Assembly: GCA_021797775.1 (NCBI GenBank)
Contig: JAJZZC010000001.1
Location: 1-64,000 of the forward strand
Source: Bacillota bacterium
Lineage (GTDB): Bacteria; Bacillota; Sulfobacillia; RBS10-35; JAJYVN01
DNA: 64,000 bases
Direction: 5' to 3'
Both the position numbers and the translations under genes were made by a program. Shown here one piece after another: positions 50,871-60,208 of this stretch; position 1 is the stretch's first letter, and every line of letters begins with the position of its first letter. Under the pieces are notes generated by a model. The model saw only the letters and a list, made by a program, of their open reading frames with translations, searched no databases and was not told the origin of the DNA.

Positions 50871-51668
50871 TCAAGCCCCCGCCCCGCCATCCCCCACCTC
50901 CCAGGTCCCGTCGCGCCAGGTGTACACCATGGCGGACAGGCGGTAGGCATGGCGGGCCGCGGGCTCCACCAAGTGGCGCCGTAGCCGCCGCTCCCGTTCC
51001 TCCTCGCCGGGGACGTACGCCACCGCGAAGCCGCGGAAGGGTACCTCCACCTGCAGGAGGCTCTCTTCGCACAGTTCGGCCACATGGCGCATCTGGTCGG
51101 GCAGCAGGACCTGCACGGCGTTGAGGTGGGGCCGTTCCCCTCCGCTAAAGGCATAGGCCCGACCGGGAACGACACAGGTGGGGGCCGCAGCCGCCGCGGC
51201 GAGGTTGGCGAGGGACATATCGAAGAGATCACCCTCACTCACGCCCCAGGACTGGCGCATGCCCTCGGTCACTACGACCAGTTGCCACCAGTCGTCGCTG
51301 TCGAGCACGTAGGCGAGATCCAAGCCGGCCAGCCAGCACCGTCCCACCCCGCGCCCGGCCGCCAAGCCCTCGGGCAGGAACTGGGGAAAGACATGGGGCC
51401 GGGCGAACTCAAAGTCGGCCGCGTGCTCGATGACCGCGGCCATGCCCTCCGACTGGGTCACCAGTGTGCGCGCCAACTCGGCGATGGGCTCCGGGGCCGG
51501 GAGACCGGCGGTATACGCACGGTAGAGTTCGCGGGTGTCGAGGTGTGAGCACACCCCGTCGCACATCACCTCAACACCCCCCGCCAGCGGCCGAAACGCG
51601 GCGCGGCCAGCGGCGATCCGGTTGGCCTGCTCGGAGAGCTCCCGGTTGAAGGCTTCCTCGCTGAGCAT
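50871..51668 (-). CDS. DUF1444/YtpQ-like protein
   Basis: 266 aa; MLSEEAFNRELSEQANRIAAGRAAFRPLAGGVEVMCDG...FPQFLPEGL...VVVTEGMRQSWGVSEGDLFDMSLANL. Confidence 0.6.
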   Translation of the reverse strand: MLSEEAFNRELSEQANRIAAGRAAFRPLAGGVEVMCDGVCSHLDTRELYRAYTAGLPAPEPIAELARTLVTQSEGMAAVIEHAADFEFARPHVFPQFLPEGLAAGRGVGRCWLAGLDLAYVLDSDDWWQLVVVTEGMRQSWGVSEGDLFDMSLANLAAAAAAPTCVVPGRAYAFSGGERPHLNAVQVLLPDQMRHVAELCEESLLQVEVPFRGFAVAYVPGEEERERRLRRHLVEPAARHAYRLSAMVYTWRDGTWEVGDGGAGA

Positions 51669-52148
51669 CGCGGGCCTCCCTTCCGCCCCGCATGTTACGA
51701 CAAACCCCAAGGGTATGGGGGATGGTCTTCGCCGCCACAGCCAAACGGGCGGGGCCGCGCGATGGTGGGGGTCAACGCCGGGCTAAGCGGGCCGTCTCTC
51801 GGGGTCGCCGCCCACAACACTACGCACCGCCCCGGACTGGCGCCGCGCAGTGTTGTGGGCGGCCGGAAAACGAACATACACTCCCTCACCGACGCCTGCG
51901 GCGCCTGCACGGCGCCGCGCCGGGCCCGCTGTCCGCTGGGACGCCAGGTCCGGTGCCCCCGGGCTGGGACCCTGGCTCTACGTGGCAGCCACCGCCGCGA
52001 CGCCCACAGGTCTGCGGTCGCGCCCGCCCCGGACGGAAGGCACGGGTCGCGCCACGGGCGCCCGCGCGCGAAGCCGACGTACGCGGACCATGGCAAACGC
52101 CGCACGCGCCTGCCGACCCCAAGGAAGGCGCGGCTGTGTATCATTTGA

Positions 52149-52691
<543 letters not shown>

Positions 52692-52818
52692 GCCCCGTCG
52701 CGGTGTCGCCGCCCTGCCACCCGAGCGGCGAGGGGGTCGCGGTCGCCACCCACGCGTCATCCAGCGCCTGTGGACCCCCGGACAGACTTGCAGATTGGTA
52801 GTACGGGGTACGCGCAGA

Positions 52819-52856
52819 CTTGAGGGCGGCGACCATACCCGGTCGTCGCCCTCAAG
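52819..52856. terminator. Bidirectional hairpin terminator between NUDIX and SASP genes
   Basis: CTTGAGGGCGGCGACC-6 nt-GGTCGTCGCCCTCAAG, 15/16 paired. Confidence 0.65.
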
Positions 52857-52873
52857 CTCACACTTGGACCGGG

Positions 52874-53104
52874 CTAACGGACCCTTGCGCCCGACCGGCC
52901 GGCGAGATTCTGCTCGGCGATCTCAATCATCTTGCGCACCATGTGCCCGCCGACAGCGCCACATTGGCGGGAGGAGAGATCGCCCCAGTAGCCGTCCGCC
53001 GGCGGGTTCACACCGATCTCCGCCGCGGTTTCGTACTTGAAATGATCGAGAGCGGGACCGGCTTCACGGACCAGGGCACGATTGCTGGTGGAGCCTCTGG
53101 CCAT
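52874..53104 (-). CDS. Small acid-soluble spore protein, alpha/beta type
   Basis: FKYETAAEIGVNPPADGYWGDLSSRQCGAVGGHMVRKMIEIAEQNL is the SASP signature; the GPR cleavage-like region KYETAAEIG is present. Confidence 0.92.
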   Translation of the reverse strand: MARGSTSNRALVREAGPALDHFKYETAAEIGVNPPADGYWGDLSSRQCGAVGGHMVRKMIEIAEQNLAGRSGARVR

Positions 53105-53249
53105 GCCTGTCACCCCCTTTGTCGCCAGTAGCATCGGCAAGGCGCCTCCCGCACATGCTGGAATCGCCCGGGAAGCGCGCCAGTGCCGGGACAGCGGCTG
53201 CGCTAAGCCAACGCTTCGCACCCCCCGTGGCGCGGACGGCGCTTTTGAT

Positions 53250-53376
53250 CCTGAATCTCGCAGTGTCAGGCTGGCGCCGCTGCGCAGAAGGACCCCGCGA
53301 CACGAGCGGGTGAGATCGTGGCGAGGGGCCGGCCCTGGGCACCAAGGCGACCGGCCGCCCCTTTGCGAAAGTCAGG
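53250..53376 (+). mobile_element. MITE-like element copy C (127 bp)
   Basis: Terminal inverted repeats; flanked by TTGAT on both sides; two 1-nt deletions relative to copy A. Confidence 0.85.
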
Positions 53377-53741
53377 TTGATTCGTATAGGCGTGGGAGAC
53401 GGGGGCGGCTGGCACGCCACGCATGGCGGCGCACCGGCGCGCGGACCCCAGAGCGTACGGCCGGTGGCGCAAAGGCGCGCTGGGCCGGCCGGCGCAAACC
53501 GGATCGGTATGGCCGACGGCATCGCGAGACCCCGCAGACAAGGGCAATCACGCTGGCGGACCGCGGTCGCAGGCGCCAAACCGGGCAGCGCTCCCCCGGT
53601 GGCGTCCCCGCCCGACCGGCGCGAGGCTCACGGAACCGGCCCTCGCACTGGCCATCGACCGTGTCTCCACCGGGCGCCTCGCCCTCGCAGCCTGAAGGGC
53701 GACCACGCGCTGCGCCACATTCCCCTCCTCCGGAGGGGCTA

Positions 53742-53782
53742 GGGGGCTCGGGGACCCGCCTGGAACGGGTCCCCAAGCCCCC
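53742..53782. terminator. Hairpin terminator downstream of methyltransferase
   Basis: GGGGGCTcGGGGACCCG-7 nt-CGGGTCCCCaAGCCCCC. Confidence 0.65.
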
Positions 53783-53786
53783 CCGC

Positions 53787-54557
53787 CTAGCCCTCGGGCC
53801 GCTCGGCCACACACAGGAAACGGCCGCTGTCCCGCGCCAGGGGCTGGAGTTGCAGGTCACCGACCAGCAGGATGTCCAGACCCGCTTGGTCCAGCAATTG
53901 CGTGATCTCCGCCAGCGGATAGGCGCGCTCGCGGTGCACCTCGCGGATCTGGCGGTAGAGACCGTCGCCCTGACGGACAAATGCGGTGAGAACCAACGTG
54001 TTCACATCGGTCTCGTGGTCGTGGGTGCTCTGCCAGGCGACAAAGATATCGTCGTCCGGCGTCTCGATCCGCTCGCTGGTGCCCCACTCCTCGGCGAGGC
54101 CCGCCCGCGTGTTCATGTCGAAGACGAACAGCCCGCCGGGCCGGAGGCAGTCATGCACGCACTTGAAGGCCGAACCCAGTTCCTCTGCGGTCAGCAGGTA
54201 GTTGAGGGCGTCGAACATGCAGGTGACCGCGTCCACCTGGCGCTGCAGCACGAAGTCGCGCGCATCGGCCTGCAGCCACTCCACGCGCACGCCCGCGGAC
54301 GCGCCCAGCGCCCGCGCCTCCGCCAGCATGCGGGCGGAGATGTCGATGCCGGTGACGTCGTAACCCTCCCGTGCCAGTTGGATCGCGGCGTCACCGGTGC
54401 CGCAGGCCAGGTCGCAGATGCGCCGCGGCCTGCGCCCGAAGCGATCGAACAGTTCGGGCAGGCGCACCGCCAGCGCCCGGCTGAACCGGGTGAAACCCGC
54501 CCTCCGATAGATCGTTGCCAGTTCCTCGTACGTGCCCGCGCCCGTCGGCGCCCCCAC
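53787..54557 (-). CDS. Class I SAM-dependent methyltransferase
   Basis: ICDLACGTGDAAIQLAREGYDVTGIDISARMLAEARA...VTCMFDALNYL. Confidence 0.88.
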   Translation of the reverse strand: MGAPTGAGTYEELATIYRRAGFTRFSRALAVRLPELFDRFGRRPRRICDLACGTGDAAIQLAREGYDVTGIDISARMLAEARALGASAGVRVEWLQADARDFVLQRQVDAVTCMFDALNYLLTAEELGSAFKCVHDCLRPGGLFVFDMNTRAGLAEEWGTSERIETPDDDIFVAWQSTHDHETDVNTLVLTAFVRQGDGLYRQIREVHRERAYPLAEITQLLDQAGLDILLVGDLQLQPLARDSGRFLCVAERPEG

Positions 54558-54606
54558 CCCGTCACCGCTCCTCTCCCGCTGCGGACGACCGGTCCCCGCG
54601 GCGGCC

Positions 54607-55775
54607 TCATCGTCGCTGTGCCCGATGACCCAAGCCCTCCAACACGGCGAGCGCGGCGTCGGCCTCCCCGGCCGTCGCGAAACCCAGGCGCAAGGTGCCG
54701 CCTTCTCCCTCACGCAGCCGCAGGATCTCGATGTCCTGCACGTTGATCCCGCGCTCCCCCAGGGCACCGCACAGGTGCCCCAACACCCCGGGCCGGTCGG
54801 GGACGAAGAGCACCAGGTCGTGGTAGGCCGGAAGGAGGCCCTTGCCGCGCGCGGGGAGCCGTCCACGCACCGCGCGGGCATCCGTGAAGTGGCGCGTGAG
54901 GGACGCCCGGTCTCCGGCGGCCACCGCGCGCCGCACGTCGGTGAGCAGGGCCTGGACGGCGTCGATCCCGGCGACGACGCGGTCGCGATTGGTATCCAGG
55001 ACATCGAGCCAGAAGTCCGCGGGGCTCTGCGCGATCCGCGTGGTGTCGCGAAAGCCGCCGCCGGCCAGGGCCAGCACGCCCGGGTCACCACCCTCGGCCA
55101 GGCCGGCGGCCTCCGCCAGGGCCACGGCCACGAGCTGGGGCAGGTGGCTGATGGCCGCCACCCGCGCGTCATGCCGCTCGGCGTCCAGGGCGACCGGATG
55201 CGCCCCGGTAGCCTCCACCAGCTCGCGCAGCTTGGCTGTCGCCCATTCCGGCCCACCCGGTTCCGCGCAGATCACCCACACCGCCTGTTCGAAGAGGTAC
55301 GGGTCGGCCGCTTCGACGCCGGCACGCTCGCTCCCGGCCATGGGGTGACCGCCGACGAAGACGGGGGGGGCACGGCCGCGGCGTGCCCGCGGAGGGCCGC
55401 CGCCATGGCGGCGGCGATGGCGGCCTTGGTGCTCCCGACGTCCGTGATCAGGCAGCCGGGATCCGCCGCCGCCGCCACCTCCGGGGCCATGGCGATGCAC
55501 GCCCGGATCGGCGCGCCGAGCACGACGACGTCGGCGCCGCGCACCGCCGAGGGCAGATCCACCGCCACCTCGTCCACGGCCCCCAACTCCAGAGACCGAC
55601 GAAGCCGCTCGGGCGTGCGGGAGAAACCGACCACACGGCCCACCGCGCCGCGCTGCCGCCAGCGCAACCCCAGGCTGCCGCCGATCAGGCCGACCCCCAG
55701 GATCGCCGCACGCGCCGCGACGGGGGTTTGGGCCGGTTCCCCCGCGTCCCCGGACGGGCCCGCCCGCTCAGGCAT
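54607..55775 (-). CDS. tyrA: Prephenate dehydrogenase with C-terminal ACT-like domain, frameshifted in an 8-nt homopolymer as presented
   Basis: N-part AAILGVGLIGGSLGLRWRQRGAVGRVVGFSR (ORF 55272-55856); C-part VFVGGHPMAGSERAGVEAADPYLFEQAVWVICAE...LVLFVPDRPGVLGHLCGALGERGINVQDIEI (ORF 54607-55500); frames change at G-run 55363-55370. Confidence 0.88.
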
Positions 55776-56820
55776 GGGCAGCAGGCGAGCGCGCGGGGTG
55801 AAGTTCGCGGTCGATAGCCGCGGCCACACGCTGGACGTCGGCGGCCATGTGCGCAAAGGCCGCGAAGTTGAGGGTCTGGGGGCCGTCGGAAAGGGCCTCG
55901 GCCGGGTTGGGATGGACCTCGACGATCAACCCGTCCGCCCCCGCGGCTACTCCGGCCCGCGCCAGGGCCGGCACCAGCGCGGAACGGCCGGTTCCGTGGC
56001 TCGGATCGACGATGACCGGCAGGTGGCACATCTCCTTGACGACCGGCACCGCGTTGAGGTCGAGGGTGAAGCGTGTGGCCGTCTCGAACGTCCGGATGCC
56101 CCGCTCACAGAGGATCACGTCGTGATTGCCGCCGGCCAGCAGGTACTCGGCGGCCATGAGCCACTCCTGGATGGTGGCGGCGAGGCCGCGCTTGAGCAAC
56201 ACGGGCATCTTCGTACTGCCCACCTCGCGCAACAGGTCGTAGTTCTGCATGTTGCGCGCACCGATCTGCAGGCAGTCCGCGACCCGCGCCACCCGTTCGA
56301 CGGCTTGCGGGCTCATGACTTCGGTCACGATGGGCAGGCCGACCTCCGCCCGCACTTCGGCCAGCAGATCCAGGCCCTCCTCGCCGAGGCCGTGGAAGCC
56401 GTAGGGCGACGTGCGGGGCTTGTACGCACCGCCGCGCAGGATGCGCGCCCCGGCGGCCTTCACGGCGTGCGCCGTCTGCAGCAACTGCTCACGGCTCTCC
56501 ACGGAACAGGGCCCCGCGATGAGCACCACCTCGGGTCCGCCGACCTCGACGCCGGCCACACGGACCAGCGTGGGTTCGGGATGGCCCTCGCGGCTCGCCA
56601 GCTTGAACGGTTGGCGGATGGGTACCACCTTCTCCACGCCGTCCATCGCCTCCAGGTCTGTGCCGGGCAGCACGTTCTTGTCGCCGACTGCGCCGATCAC
56701 CGTGCGTTCGGAGCCGCGCGAGATGTGGGCGTCAAAGCCCAGGTCCCGCAGCCGGCCGGCCACACGGGCGACGGCCGCATCGTCCGCGCCGGGCCTCATG
56801 ACCACAATCACGACGCGCAC
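55768..56820 (-). CDS. aroF: 3-deoxy-7-phosphoheptulonate synthase (DAHP synthase)
   Basis: [55 protein letters not shown]...[17 protein letters not shown]...[16 protein letters not shown]. Confidence 0.94.
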   Translation of the reverse strand: MRVVIVVMRPGADDAAVARVAGRLRDLGFDAHISRGSERTVIGAVGDKNVLPGTDLEAMDGVEKVVPIRQPFKLASREGHPEPTLVRVAGVEVGGPEVVLIAGPCSVESREQLLQTAHAVKAAGARILRGGAYKPRTSPYGFHGLGEEGLDLLAEVRAEVGLPIVTEVMSPQAVERVARVADCLQIGARNMQNYDLLREVGSTKMPVLLKRGLAATIQEWLMAAEYLLAGGNHDVILCERGIRTFETATRFTLDLNAVPVVKEMCHLPVIVDPSHGTGRSALVPALARAGVAAGADGLIVEVHPNPAEALSDGPQTLNFAAFAHMAADVQRVAAAIDRELHPARSPAAHA

Positions 56821-56907
56821 CCCCTGCAGTGGTTCCCCGGCCTCGCGCCAACGGTCCGGCTGGCGCCAAAAGGACGTCCTCCCCGGCAGGCGCCGACGGC
56901 CCGCCGG

Positions 56908-57235
56908 GGCAAAAAAAAGCCCCCGCCCGTCGTTAGGGGCGGAGGAACCGCGGTACCACCCTAGTGTTCCATACGGCATAGCAGCCAGCGCCGTGGAACG
57001 CTTTGCCGCCCGCACGGCCGCCCTCGCGGCTCGTCGTGGGCTGTCCCTTACCGCGGGACCAACGCCCGGCCATACTGGGCCGTTCCACCGCCGCGGAGGC
57101 GACGGAACACCGTTCCTGCCGGGAGCCTCGGGGTGTATTCACGCGCGTCCAGCACCGGGCTCCCACCGTCCCCGGCTCGCTAGCGCCGACCTGCCACGCT
57201 ACTCTGCCCCGTCATAGGTGGATCATCGCCAGTAT
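56908..57235 (-). promoter_or_regulatory. T-box leader (apparent tRNA-Tyr, UAC specifier) upstream of aroF-tyrA
   Basis: GGGTGGTACCGCGG at 56948-56961 (minus); terminator hairpin CCGCCC...GGGCGG + T8; Stem-I AGAGUA...GAGCCGGGGACGGUGGGAGCCCGGUGC and GUGAA-UAC-ACC (UAC = 57135-57137). Confidence 0.85.
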
Positions 57236-57372
57236 AGGCAGGCCGCGGCGGGCCCGTCAACGGCGGGACGCGAGCCACAGCTGGACGCGGCGCCGCCGCT
57301 GCCGGCCCGAGGTGGGCGGCGGTGGGGCGGTGACCGGCGGCGCAACCGCCCCGGCGGCCCTTGCCCGATCCA

Positions 57373-57499
57373 CCTGATTGCCGCGAAGGGGCGGTCCGTC
57401 GCCTTGTCGCCCGGGGGCCGGCCCCTCCCCACCACCTCACCCGCCCGCGTCGGGGGGCCTTCCGCGCCAGCGCCGTCCCCTGACTTTGGCAGGTTCAGG
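57373..57499 (-). mobile_element. MITE-like element copy E (127 bp, diverged)
   Basis: CCTGAACCT...GGCAATCAGG; internal GGGTGAGGTGGTGGGGAGGGGCCGGCCCC conserved; flanks TTGAT/TGGAT. Confidence 0.75.
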
Positions 57500-57601
57500 A
57501 TCAACCTGCGCGGCCAGTCCGCCTCGACCGCCCCCCTAGGACCACGCGCCCAGGGCCTGCCGCTCGCAAAGATCCAGGACGCGCCTTCGCGCCTGCGGTG
57601 C

Positions 57602-59773
57602 TCAGGTCACGCCCACGGTGACGAACCGGTCCGGCTGGAAGCCGGCGACATGGTCGAAGATCGCCAGGACGTTGTTGCCGCCGTGGGGGGTCGCGTAGAC
57701 TCCCACCCAGCAGCCCAGGAAGCCCATGCCCACTGGCGCGTAGGCCTGGGTCCAGTCCGTCCCGTCGAGTGACGTATACGCCGTCCAGTGATCAACCTCG
57801 AAGTCGAGCCGCAGCCACACCGGGCGCAGAAGGTAGTTGTGCGCCGGCCGGGTCGCACGGCGCAGGATCACGTCCTTGCCGATCAGGCCCGTCGGGTTGC
57901 TGTTCGAGGGCGGGCGGTGATCCCCGAGCGAGGTGCCCGCGAACGGCCGGGTGTGCATGTGTACGCCTCTGCCCACCGCCACCTCGATGCCGATCTCCCC
58001 CGCCATGCTGGAGAGGTCGCTGCGCGCCATCAGGCCGATCTTGGCGCCGTCCGTCAGGCTGTGGCCCACGTGTGCGGCAATAGAGGCCAGGCGGCAGACG
58101 AACCGGCCGCGGCCCGCCACGTAGGCCTGGGCGGCGAAGGTCATGCTGTCGAGGGCGCCAGCCACCCCCCCGCCCTCGCCGATGACCGTCACCGTGCCGG
58201 ATCTCTTGTTGACCCACGCCAGGGAAGGGGACGGGACCGGAGGCAACCCCAGGCCGCCGACCGGCGGCTCAGGGAAGCGGATGGCGCGCCCGGCACCCTC
58301 CGCGGCCATCCCCGCGGCCACCGCGGCACGGAAGCGGCGCCGCGCCTGCGCCCGTGACGCGGCGGCGCCGCCGGCCGCCTGCTGCGCCGCGTCGATCCGC
58401 TGCGTCATCTCGCGAAAGGCGGCGTCCACGCCGATGGTCTGCGCCTCCAGCATCCGGGCGTAACGCGCGATGATGCCTTTGACCTCCACGGCGGCGTAGC
58501 GGAAGGCGCGGCCGAAATACGGTTCGCCGTTGCGCACCGGCAGGACGAAGGCGTCCAGGTTCTTGTCCCGGAGTGGCGGCGCGAACTGCACCACGATCCG
58601 CTTCCATTCCTCCCACAGCGCCGCCTGGTTGGGTCCGGCCAGAGCGGTACGCATGACCAGGCGCTGCCAGTCGGGACCGAACGCCATCCACTTCAGCAAC
58701 GCCCACGCCTGCTCGGGGTGGCGCGTCCCGGACCACACCCCGTAGAAGTCGCTGGCTGCGTACGCGCTGCGCCGCACCGGCCAGGCAGGATCGGGGAAGA
58801 AGTCCCAGCGGAAACCCTTCCACCGCTCCGCCTCGGCGACCTGGCCCCCGTATGTGCCCGTGTTATGGGTACAGACCACTTTGCCCTTGACGAAGTCGCC
58901 GAAGCCGGCGACGCCGTCCCAGAGGAGTTGGTAGCGGGCGCGCCCACAGGCCAAAGACCCCGGGCTGCTGAGATAACAGCGCGTCGGATCGACGGGGTCC
59001 ACGTATTCTCCCCCGTAACCCCAGAGCCGGTACGGTGTGATCATGTTATAACTGTAGTCATAGCCCGCGTTGTCGAGGTCTGTGCCAAACCGCTGGCGCC
59101 TGCCGCGGCCGGGCCGTACCGTCACCGCCTCCCACAGCCGGGTCCAGTCCTGCACCGTCCAGTCCGGCTGTGGCGATAGGTGGCCGACGCCGTCCACGGC
59201 GCTGAGGTTCACGGCATAAGCCTGGGTATGCACGTACGCGGGTACGGCGAAGAGAGCGTGGGGCTGGCCGGGCGCGAACTGGCCGGCCTCCTGGAAAAAC
59301 GTCATCTCCCCGGGCGGGAAGATGTCCAGCTGCAGGCGATCGCGCTGGATGTAGGGAGCGAGATCCAGCATCAGGTCGTTCTGGACGAACGGGCGGAGGA
59401 TCCAGTCGGAGAAGACATCCGGGCCCGTGCCGGCCAGCATGGCCGCCTGCGTGGCCCCCTGGTATCCCTGGTCGGTGAACAGCCGGACCTCTACGCCCGG
59501 ATGATCCGCGAAGAACGACCCCATCCCCGCGGAAAGCAACTCCCAGAGTGCGGGGCCGACAGCCGTGGGCCAGGCCTGGGAGGGCAGAAGATAGAGCACC
59601 ACGGGCGCCGCCGCCGCAGGCGTGGGGCGGCTCGACACGGGGCGCCGGGCCCCGCCGCAGGCCACCAACAGCGTGCCGGCAGCGGCTGCGCCCGTCCCGG
59701 CCAGCGCCGCCCGCAAGGCACGACGGCGGGTCCACCCTCCCTCGGCGGCCGCCGCGCCCCGCCTGGAGAGCAT
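57602..59773 (-). CDS. Extracellular solute-binding-like lipoprotein 3, Tat-type signal, C-terminal DUF1349/ConA-like domain
   Basis: WTRRRALRAALAGTGAAAAGTLLVACGG; SBP body; C-terminus HWTAYTSLDGTDWTQAYAPVGMGFLGCWVGVYATPHGGNN. Confidence 0.8.
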   Translation of the reverse strand: MLSRRGAAAAEGGWTRRRALRAALAGTGAAAAGTLLVACGGARRPVSSRPTPAAAAPVVLYLLPSQAWPTAVGPALWELLSAGMGSFFADHPGVEVRLFTDQGYQGATQAAMLAGTGPDVFSDWILRPFVQNDLMLDLAPYIQRDRLQLDIFPPGEMTFFQEAGQFAPGQPHALFAVPAYVHTQAYAVNLSAVDGVGHLSPQPDWTVQDWTRLWEAVTVRPGRGRRQRFGTDLDNAGYDYSYNMITPYRLWGYGGEYVDPVDPTRCYLSSPGSLACGRARYQLLWDGVAGFGDFVKGKVVCTHNTGTYGGQVAEAERWKGFRWDFFPDPAWPVRRSAYAASDFYGVWSGTRHPEQAWALLKWMAFGPDWQRLVMRTALAGPNQAALWEEWKRIVVQFAPPLRDKNLDAFVLPVRNGEPYFGRAFRYAAVEVKGIIARYARMLEAQTIGVDAAFREMTQRIDAAQQAAGGAAASRAQARRRFRAAVAAGMAAEGAGRAIRFPEPPVGGLGLPPVPSPSLAWVNKRSGTVTVIGEGGGVAGALDSMTFAAQAYVAGRGRFVCRLASIAAHVGHSLTDGAKIGLMARSDLSSMAGEIGIEVAVGRGVHMHTRPFAGTSLGDHRPPSNSNPTGLIGKDVILRRATRPAHNYLLRPVWLRLDFEVDHWTAYTSLDGTDWTQAYAPVGMGFLGCWVGVYATPHGGNNVLAIFDHVAGFQPDRFVTVGVT

Positions 59774-60208
59774 CCATCCTCTGCCCAAGCCGTCCACTCC
59801 TTGGCGGGGAAGCCGTCCCGCCGAGCCTGCACCAGAGCCGTCCCCCTTCCGCCAAGCGCGCGGACGGCGCCCCGTCGCGGCACGTTCCCCCCGGCCGGAC
59901 GCCTCCTTTGTTCGCACCACGGGCGGCCGACACCTGCCCCGCAGGGCGGACGACGAGCGGGGAGGCATGGGCCGGGGGGAGGCGATGCAAGGCACGGACC
60001 GGCCTGTGGCGGCCCGCGGCCCAGGGGCACCGCACGGATCGCGCTGCGCGCGGGACCCCTTTGCGCACGGGCCCGCCGCTGCGCCGGGAGCAGCCCGGCG
60101 GGGGGGCTGCCGCGCCAGCGGGCGACGCGGCGCGGGGCAAGGGGAGCGCGCGCCGACCGGGGACGGCCACGCCCCGGCCGGCGGCTCGGACGGGCAGGGG
60201 GTCCGGCG

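Noticed and set aside
54532-56964. 810-aa + strand ORF
   Set aside because: Antisense to tyrA and aroF, which have unambiguous motifs.
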